DNA of 64,000 nucleotides from Chamaecyparis obtusa. Lineage: Eukaryota > Streptophyta > Pinopsida > Cupressales > Cupressaceae. How positions within the stretch are numbered: the first letter of the stretch is position 1; every line of letters starts with the position of its first letter. Below are positions 56,081 to 64,000 of this stretch, in pieces. Location of the stretch: positions 1-64,000 of the forward strand of contig BSBK01006746.1 in assembly GCA_027943335.1 (NCBI GenBank), given 5' to 3'. A program made the translations under genes and the position numbers. A model generated the notes under the pieces. The model saw only the letters and a list, made by a program, of their open reading frames with translations, searched no databases and was not told the origin of the DNA.

Positions 56081-59000
56081 TCAAGCATGCCACCTACTCT
56101 CCCCATCTCGTTGTATATCATTTAGGGAAGGTGGGTAACTTGCAAGAGGGACTATATCCAACAGAGCAGGAATGATAGCCAGTTCCAAACAAGGATCCTC
56201 TTGAGAATCACTATGTTCAACACTAGGTGTAAGAGTCAATTGTGATGAAAGCATATTAGGTAAATCAATGTCAATGTCAATAGTCTCATATTCATCATTA
56301 ACATCATCAGTATCATCAAGAGTATCTTCTTCATCCAAATTAATCAAAATAGGATCTAAGATATGAATAGAATCATCATAATCATGCATGTGAACATCAT
56401 TATTAGTAACAACCTCTTCTAACACATCATGCATAGGTTTATCAGAGGAAGGTAGAGATCTTTGAAGAATATAATTATGAGCTTTAGCATGAGCACAACG
56501 CTTTTTAGGACATTCATTAGTAGATCGATTACATTTTGATTTATTTGAAATAGGTTGAGAAATAGGAGGAACAATCTTAGGATCCTTCATAGGTTCTTTA
56601 GGAAGATCCATAGGATTAGAAACAATAGGAGAAACAATCACAGGATCTTTGATAGGTTCGATAGAAGGAACTTGATTAATAGAACTAGAAGCCATAATTA
56701 AAGGAGGTATAGAAGGTGTAGGTAAAAGACCACAATTAAGATCCATAGGAGGTATGCTTAATTTAAGAATCTTATGATGTTTATAAGCTTGATATGATCG
56801 AAAAAGATTATCAGGTTGAGGAGGACATGAATTAGGTAATGAAGGCCAAAAGAAATCAAGAGCAGCACAATCTCTAGGCCTGGAAGGTTGATATATACTA
56901 TGATTAATCATCTTTATTTCATCATCATGAATGAACTTAAGACACTTATGGATAGGTGAAGCAACAAAATGCATGTTGGTCAACCAAGGCAAACCTAGCT
57001 TAACTTGAAATTGATCAGAAGTAGGAACCACAACAAAGGTAGTGTTCACAATTTTTCCACAAAGTTCAACTGGTAAGGTAATAGAACCAAATGATGGATA
57101 AATAAAACCATTGCAAGTTTGAATCCACACATCCAATGTATCATAAGAATCACGTTGTAAGCTTTTCATAAAAAGATTTTCTTTAGTAATGACATTGACT
57201 AAAGATATAGGATCAACAAGACAACCACGAGTAGGTTTATGAGAAATCGTAGTAGAAATGTAAAGGGGACCATCAGGAGCTCTAATAGTCTCAGAATCAT
57301 CAAAGGTAATCAGAAGTTCCTAAGGTCTTATATTCTTAGGTTGTTGTCGAGGTTTAGGTTGAGTTTTCAATTTAGGTTTAGGTTTTGGCCGAGATTGAAC
57401 TTGAGGTTGAATTTGAGGTTGAAGTTGAGGTGGAGATACAGATTGACCAACATGCTCCACTTGATTAACAACATGATTGAGATCATCCATCTTTGAATCA
57501 CACACAATTTCTATAGCAGATGGTTGAGCAATGGTATTAGTATCATAAGTAGGTTAAGGATTCGTATAGATTTGAAGGTTCTGATTAGGAGGAGAGACAT
57601 ATTTGTTCCCACTACTATCCAAATTGTCAACAGATAAAGCTTTAGAATCAATTAAGTCTTGAATCTTATGTTTTAAAGAATAACATTTCTTAGTATCATG
57701 ACCATTCTGATGATGATATTGACAAAAAGAATTTTGATCAAAATATTTAGATGCAATCGTAACAGGTAAAAGAGGTCGAATAGGAGGTAAAGTAATCATA
57801 TTAGCAATTATCAACCTATTCATAATAGCATGTAAAGATTCAGAAAGAGGAGTGAACATACGATTTAATCGAAAAGCAGTGGATGCAGAAGTGGCATTGT
57901 GAGATGCAACAACAACTTGATCAACAACTGCATTCACTTGTTTATTTATCTTGACATAGTTGTTGAATTGTTGAAATTTTTTTGGATTAGGAGCAGCATC
58001 ACTCTTATCAACTGGAATAGGAGCCATTGGAGTGTTTCTCTCAAACTGACTCACTTGTAATTGATAATGATGAAGCACTCACAAAGTTGTTGAAAAGAGG
58101 TAAATTCAGTAAGCAGAATCTTATCTCTAATATCCTTTTGCAAATTTGAAATAAACATATGTTGAATATCAATATTAGGAACAAGATAGGAAATCTGAGC
58201 ATGAAAATGCTTAAATCTACCAATAAATTCAGTTAATTTCTGCTTATCACTTTGTTTACAATGCATCAAATCAGTCAAAGACACTTGCGGGCCAATGTTG
58301 TTTTGAAATTATTGAATAAAGGCATTAGCAAGTTGTGGAAAGGAATCAATATAATAAGGAGGTAGGAACAATACCATTGTAAGGCCTTGTCACGAAAGGT
58401 TCTAGCAAACAGTTTGGCTAAAATCCTATGGTCATGAGCATAATCACTACAAAGGATTTGGAATGTTTTAACATGATGAACAGGATCTCCTTTTCCGTTA
58501 TAATTCTCAAGATGAGGCATCTCACCTTGCTGAGGAACATGAGTACAAATAATGTCACGAGACAAGGGACTTCCCATGTCACATGTAAGAATACTAAACT
58601 TGTTTTGAGTTAAGGAAGCTAGTTATTGTTGTAAGGATGACACAGTTTGAGCCAAACTGATGATAGTTGAATCATTAGAGGAAATAGGAGGAGTAGAAAC
58701 ATTAGACACACTAGGTAAAGTGTAAGAAGCTACAGGAATAGAAGACACAACTAGAGGAACACTAGGAACTACAGTTGGAAGCGGATTAGAATAAGTAAAA
58801 GGAACATTATGATATGAAGGTTGTGATGTAGGAAGTGACACAGGAGGAACACTCATAGGAATAGACGGAATCATCATAGTCACCAAAGGAGGAGTATAGG
58901 TAGGAATATTAGGTAAAGGATTAGAAGGAGGTTCAATACTAGTGATAGGAGGAATCAACCTTAAATCTTGAGCTTCTTGAGCTAAAGGTTTAACATTTGA

Positions 59001-59368
59001 ATGCACAAGGTGAGTAATACCACACAAGAGGTTAACACCTTGATCACTATCATGGAGAAATTTCTTAAGAGCCTCTATAGCTTGAATGGAATCTTGATAA
59101 TGGTTCTCTTGAATAAGCCAATTACCCATTTTATCAAGTTCAGTTGAAATTTTTTGGACTTGTTCAGAGGAACTCTTAAAGCATCATCCTCATCATGAGA
59201 TGAGTGAGAAGAGTTTTTCTCCATTGTATGATTAGAATCATGAAGAATCAAGTTATCATTCGGGATCCTAAGGAAATGAGAGTAAGATTTAGGATCAAAG
59301 GCACCCATGAGTCTACGACTTCTTCTAACCGGAATGTTATAAGTAGGACTAGTGGTAGTAAAACTCAT
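56081..59368 (-). pseudogene. Element B gag-protease-like polyprotein
   Basis: This is the same protein as in A, read from MSFTTTSPTYN at 59368 to RWHA at 56081. The C-terminal 362 codons (57169-56081) are open and join the protease-like part to the acidic tail, proving the A segments were one ORF. The active-site position reads VDPISLVNVI, again without the Gly of D-[ST]-G. The zinc-knuckle variant CQYHHQNGHDTKKC is kept. Breaks relative to A: one-base losses near 59166, 58368 and 58077; TAA near 58624 and 57554; TAG near 57320. The part near 58080-59160 encodes the gag core. Inactive, and probably older than A. Confidence 0.85.
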
Positions 59369-59575
59369 AAACCAATGTAATGCAAATGAACTAAAATAAG
59401 AACACATAAAGCATGAATATGAAATCTAATTAGCATGCAAGATCTAACACAAAGCAAAAATCTAAGACTAACAAGATAAAAGCATATCACAATAAGACAT
59501 CCAATTCCACAATAAGAATAGAGAGGAATCTAACACCAAAAAAGAAAGAGAGTAAGCTAGTCAGGCTCACCAAAA

Positions 59576-60571
59576 TGAATAGAGGTAATTTGAAATCACC
59601 TCTATATGTGTAAGTGTGGGGTAAATATGAGATTCACTCCTAAATCTAAATTCCCAAAGGAGAGATCCAATTTGATGAACCAAAATGTTAATGCACAATC
59701 GAATCAATCTATGAAGAATATGAAAGAGAGAGAGAAACCCTATACTTCCCTATAGTTGGATTATGCTTGAAATCTAAAATAATTGAAATGCAAATACTAA
59801 CCTTAAATTAGGGCAGATCTGGAAAATATCATTTTTTGATGTGTGTGTGTACTTTTAGGCAATTCTGCAACCTGTTCCGAACTGGAAATGTTGAGACAAA
59901 GAAAACCCAGAAGTCTTTCTCCAAGATGAGCTCAGGTCGACTTTGACCCTCATAAAAGGTCAAAGGAAAGATTCTTTATTTTACAGGTGATTCTGTCTCT
60001 GTTCACGGATCTCAGAAGTTCACCGAAAAGGGTATCCAAATTTTCTCTCAGATCTAAAATCCCGCACATGTACCTATAAGAAAATGGGGGTTTTTGTTGT
60101 ATGGGGGGGTTTTCCTTAGTCAAAACCCAGTTTAGGAATTAACCTTGAAATTGAATTGAAATGTAGTGTGCATAAATAAAGTAATTGAAACAAATCACCT
60201 TAGTTATGTTGAAGTCCTTATAGAGGATTCAAATCCTCAAATCCACAAGTAGGAAATGCTTCAATGGATGTAGAATGAATGTAGGATGTCTCCAATCAAT
60301 GGCATTTGATGTTCAACACCAATCTTGACATGATCTTTGCATATGAGAAGGCTTGGATGAATGTAGAAGGATGGATCTTCAAGGGGGCTCCAAAGAGATT
60401 GAATCCTTCAATAGCTAACAATGGATCTCCTTGATGGATGAATGCTTGGACACTTGAATGCTTGAAGACTTGCTTGAATGCTTGCAATTGCTTGAGATGA
60501 GATGAAATATGAAAACTTGATGTCAAAATGAGAGAGGAAGGCCTCTTTTTATAGTGAACTAGGGCACAATA
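59576..60571 (-). repeat. Element B 5' LTR, truncated by copia D
   Basis: Matches the first 960-odd bases of 53261-54918 up to GGGCACAAT. The continuation (CCTCTAGAG in the other LTRs) is displaced by the copia D insertion. Confidence 0.9.
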
Positions 60572-61769
60572 TGTTGGAAATATAGATGCAGTAACTGAGA
60601 GGGGGGGGGGGGGGGGGGGTGAATCAGTTAACCAAAAAAATATTACCACTGATCCCTTAAATATCTTAACAAATTATTTACTTTCACTCGGTAAATATAC
60701 AGAGAAATGCTGAAAACTTGATCCTTGAAGTGTGTAATAATTAAACTGTTCTTAAGCATTCATCACTGATTAACTTACATGAATAAAGAAAATAACATGA
60801 ACACAAGAGACACCAGATTTACTGTGGAAACCCAATATGGGAAAAACCACAATTGTAACTAGTTACTATTTTTCACTCTTCTGAAGTGATGCCCGATTAG
60901 AAGCCAACCCGGTAAAAGGTTACAAAACACACTGTTAGGTGTGACCTTGTTAGAGGATTTAATCACCTTGCTAGGAGTGGCCTTGTAAGAGGTCTTGAAA
61001 CAATTCAATAGAACTGTTACCTTGTTAGAGGATTTACAAAATGGTTGTTAAACCAACTCGGTTAAGAGATTTTGATATCACTGCTACAATTGCTAGAGAG
61101 TAACAATGAAATGACCTGTAACTAAATTGCTGAATATAGATCTCTGTTCTGTTTCACTAGATCCTTACTGATCAATTAAATTTTTGTTTCTCCTCAAGGA
61201 TATTTGACCATCCTTCAAAATTCACACACACCTTTCTTCAAAATGATTTCTGCATGATGTACATCTTTTATTCACCATTTGACCTTCTATATATATATGC
61301 CATTTCATAATCATTTAGATTGTCAAGTTGGCACTAATAATTATTATAATAGTCAGCTGGGATAAACAAACTGTAATAACAAAATTCTTTGAAAGGGCCG
61401 ACCTTGCTCGATAAACATTAATCCTGAAAAGATTTCGTTTGGTGACCGAGAAAACTCGGTAACCACAGCGAATTCTACAACATCCTTTGGAGACTGAGAG
61501 AGCTCGGTAACCACTAATTTTCCTTCGATAACCGAGGAGGCTCAGTTAACACTGTTACCCTATGATGTTTCCTTTAGACACTTGAGAGAACTCAGTGGAC
61601 ACTAAAAACCACCTAGCTGACCGACTGAGCTCGGTAGATACTGAGAACCGCTTAGCTGACCGACTGAACTCGGTAGATACTGAGAGTGATAATTGATATG
61701 ACATTTGTGTGACATCAAAGACAACACATAGATAATCCAACAATGTCCTTCAGACAATTGTATCCAACA
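60572..61769 (-). repeat. Copia D 3' LTR (1198 bp)
   Basis: A 19-G run lies at 60601-60619 (C run on the coding strand), at the position where copia C has a CCCTCCCCCCC tract. Two tandem units of about 40 bp (GCTGACCGACTGAGCTCGGT) lie at about 61611-61690, and related ACCGAG-CTCGGT phrases recur from 61440 onward. Confidence 0.9.
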
Positions 61770-61781
61770 ATCTCCCTCTTT

Positions 61782-62120
61782 GGCATTGATGGCAACACAA
61801 CATGTCATAGCACAATGAAATTTCATAGAGAAACCAAGAGTAAGAAACATATCCTTAGCTTCATTCTGATTCTCATCATCTTCAAACTTCTTTCTTTGAC
61901 TGAGAACTCTCCCTCTTAACTTCTCAAATTATTCTTAGAAATTTTTTGAAATGATAGCAAACTCTCCCTCTTTGACAACACATGCCAAAGACAACTTACA
62001 CAATTTCAGTAAATATCAATGTACCTTATGTACTGATTCATATGCAATGATTCCCTGACTATGCTGCATCAACTAATTGATCTTCAACATGTTCTGGTTG
62101 ATGCATCACTAAAACTTTAT
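61782..62120 (-). other. Copia D internal 3' non-coding region
   Basis: Between the RNase H stop and the polypurine tract. Rich in CTCTCCCTCTT-type phrases; no coding capacity was seen. Confidence 0.6.
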
Positions 62121-64000
62121 TTAGTGAACCTCAGATAGGGGAGTGACCCCTAACTTGCCTCTTAGATGCAAGAATGCATCCTTAGGTAGTGGCTTGGTGA
62201 AGATATCTACAATTTGTTCTTTTGTATGAATATATTTCAATTTGATTTCCTTGTCCTGCACCAATTCTCTGACAAAGTGATATTTAATTGCAATGTGCTT
62301 GGTTTTGGAATGCATTACTCGATTCTTTGAAATATTTATTGCACTTGTATTATCACAAAACATAACAACTGGTTCTTTGATCTCAACCTTCATGCCTTCC
62401 AAAAGCTGTTTAAACCATATAATATTAGAGCAGTTTACTGTTGCAGCAACATATTCTGCTTCTGCTGTGGATTAGGATGTGTAGTTTTGCTTTTTACTAG
62501 TCCAAGATACTAACCTCTTGCCAAGAAAGAATGCTCCACCACTTGTACTCTTTCTGTCATCAATGTTTCCTGCCCAATTAGCATCAGTAAACACTTTTAA
62601 ATCCAGATTGCCTCCAAATTTATACCACAAGCCATAATCTTTAGTTCCCCTTAAATACCTCAAGATTCTTTTGATTGCCATCATGTGATTTTCTTTGGGT
62701 TTAGCCAAGAATCTTGCCACTATTCCAATTGCTAAGGCAATATCAGGCCTTGTGTGTACTACATACTATAATTTTCTAATCATTGATTTGTATAAGGTCT
62801 GATCTACTTCTTTTGAATCATCATCTTTGGTAAGTTTCAGTCCAGTACACATGGGTGTACCAACTGGTTTTGAATCTTCCATACCAAATTTCTTAAGTAT
62901 TTCCCTGATATATTTAGATTGAGTAATGTAGATACCATTTTTGTTCTGCTGAATCTGAAGTCCAACAAAGTATTTTATCTGACCAAACATAGACATTTCA
63001 AATTCTTTGTTCATAAGCTCTGAAAATTCTTTGCACTGATCATCATTTCCTGTAAACACAGTATCATCCACAAATATTTCTGCCAAAACAATTTTGTTAT
63101 CTGATCCTTCTTTGATGTATAAATTGCTGTTGTCATTAGCCCTTTTGAAATCAATCTGAGTGAGATAGTTATGTAATCTTTCATACCATGCTCTAGGAGC
63201 TTGTTTCAAACCATACAATGCTTTGTGTAATTTGTAGACCATATCCCTTTTGTCTGGATCAATAAAACCTTCAGGTTGCTCAATGTAGACTTCTTCCTCA
63301 AGAATACCATTGAGAAAAGTAGATTTGATATCCATCTAATATACCTTAAATCCTTTATGTGCTGCATATGCAAGTAAAGTCCTCACACCTTCTAATCTTG
63401 CAACAGGAGCAAAAGTCTCTGCATAATTATTCCTTCTTCTTGAGAATACCCTTTACATACGAATCTTGCTTTGTTTCTTGATACTTGACCATCTTCATTC
63501 AACTTATTTCTGAATACCCATTTTTTCCCAATTACATTTTTATCTTTAGGCCTAGGTACAAGAGTCCATGTCTTATTTTTCTCTATTTGCTCTATTTCTT
63601 CATTCATAGCCTCAATCTAACTTTCATTTTCTAATGCATCTTTGACATTTTTAGGTTCAAAATTAGCAAATAAACATGTACCTTTTAGTTTACTTCTTGT
63701 CATAGTACCATCTGATTTGTTTCCAATAATCTGATCTAGTTTATGATGCTTTCTAACGTACTTGGCTAATAGAGGTTCCTTGCTTCCTGAATGAGTTACA
63801 TTGTCATCTTCTTCATCTTCAAGTTTAGATTGCTCGGGCTCGGTAGATACTTGCTCAGTAGCTTCAGACTGAGACTCGATACTTTGTGACTCGGTCTAAA
63901 CTTCTTCTTGTGACTCGGTTACTGTACTAGGCTCGGTAGATGTAGTCTCCTTACATGTGTCTGAAAATGTAGCAGGTTCGATGTAAACAAATTTTCTGTA
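62121..64000 (-). pseudogene. Copia D reverse transcriptase and RNase H (polyprotein C-terminal part)
   Basis: From the upstream side: a Glu/Ser/Thr-rich linker (63640-64000), then EEIEQIEKNKTWTLVPRP (63607-63540), [47 protein letters not shown] (63335), [15 protein letters not shown] and the active-site [12 protein letters not shown]. RNase H follows with VFTDANWAGNIDDRKSTSG and VMFCDNTSAINISKN, ending at 62121. In-frame stops separate the pieces near 63618, 63338, 62771 and 62471, and one base is missing in the segment after SQEEG (about 63430). Three of the stops can be explained by C-to-T or G-to-A change of Trp or Gln codons. The domains are those of Ty1/copia. Confidence 0.9.

Larger units (their letters stand above)
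53261..60571 (-). mobile_element. Gypsy element B: second copy of the A family, 5' LTR interrupted by copia D
   Basis: The left (3') LTR 53261-54918 is complete. The right (5') LTR starts at 59576 with TGAATAGAGG and is cut at 60571 by copia D; the rest would lie beyond the window. The internal region (54919-59575) is 4.66 kb against 7.07 kb in A, mainly because it lacks the A segment 33933-36165 and the duplicated primer region. The gag-pro ORF has more stops and shifts than A. Again no reverse transcriptase or integrase is present. Confidence 0.9.
60572..64000 (-). mobile_element. Copia D: 3' part of a copia element, runs off the window
   Basis: 3' LTR at 60572-61769 with TGTTGGA/TCCAACA ends, a polypurine tract (AAAGAGGGAGAT on minus, 61770-61781), then RNase H and reverse transcriptase in reverse order on the plus axis. 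It inserted in the 5' LTR of element B after CACAAT(A). Integrase, protease, gag and the other LTR lie beyond 64000. It is the youngest layer of the nest but already carries stops. Confidence 0.88.

Noticed and set aside
49254..64000. An integrated virus
   Set aside because: All coding remnants have copia or gypsy retrotransposon order with LTRs and no envelope or movement protein. Nothing points to a viral insertion.

Overview
The window is plant nuclear DNA made almost entirely of transposable elements. The evidence is plant-type L1 LINEs (ORF1 with a DUF4283-like domain, ORF2 with a terminal RNase H), Ty1/copia and Ty3/gypsy LTR elements with kilobase-long LTRs, AT-rich spacers, long (TA)n tracts and a B3-domain fragment. 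No intact cellular gene was found. The repeat density and deep nesting fit a large seed-plant genome, possibly a gymnosperm. The sequence alone does not identify the species.

Layout. 1-265 is the poly(A) end of a LINE. 685-1188 is a compound microsatellite. 2489-3290 holds two inverted pieces of a B3 transcription-factor pseudogene. 4530-10400 holds a fossil of the gypsy family plus broken copies of a long plant TE-associated ORF. 10601-17654 is a tandem duplication whose second copy was split by LINE F (12154-16910, minus, 15 of 16 bp target duplication). LINE F has a fused endonuclease/RNase H remnant, no reverse transcriptase, and an extra ORF. 19588 to about 27395 is LINE G (plus), nearly full length but with stops and frameshifts. 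27739-30060 is a gene-free mosaic of inverted duplications built from 45-60 bp hairpins. 31262-31567 is another LINE tail.

32066-42388 is gypsy element A (minus): two LTRs, a perfect CTAAC target duplication, a gag/protease-like ORF and no reverse transcriptase or integrase. 42901-46246 is a decayed ORF of about 1100 codons. 47114-48223 is a copia LTR preceded by a polypurine tract. From 49254 to the end there is a nest: copia C (plus) received a solo LTR (52047-53033) and gypsy element B (53261 onward, same family as A). B's outer LTR was then hit by copia D (60572 to beyond the window, minus).

How the parts relate. A and B carry the same gag/protease-like ORF and no polymerase, so they were probably mobilised in trans by an autonomous relative. 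A carries about 2.2 kb that B lacks, and this segment contains the same hairpin family that fills 27.7-30.1 kb. A recurrent uncharacterised ORF family appears alone (7-10 kb, 43-46 kb, fragments at 5-6 kb) and perhaps as a passenger in LINE F. The points most worth a second look are the hairpin superfamily with coordinated stem changes, the B3 inverted duplication (a possible small-RNA precursor) and the chimeric LINE F.
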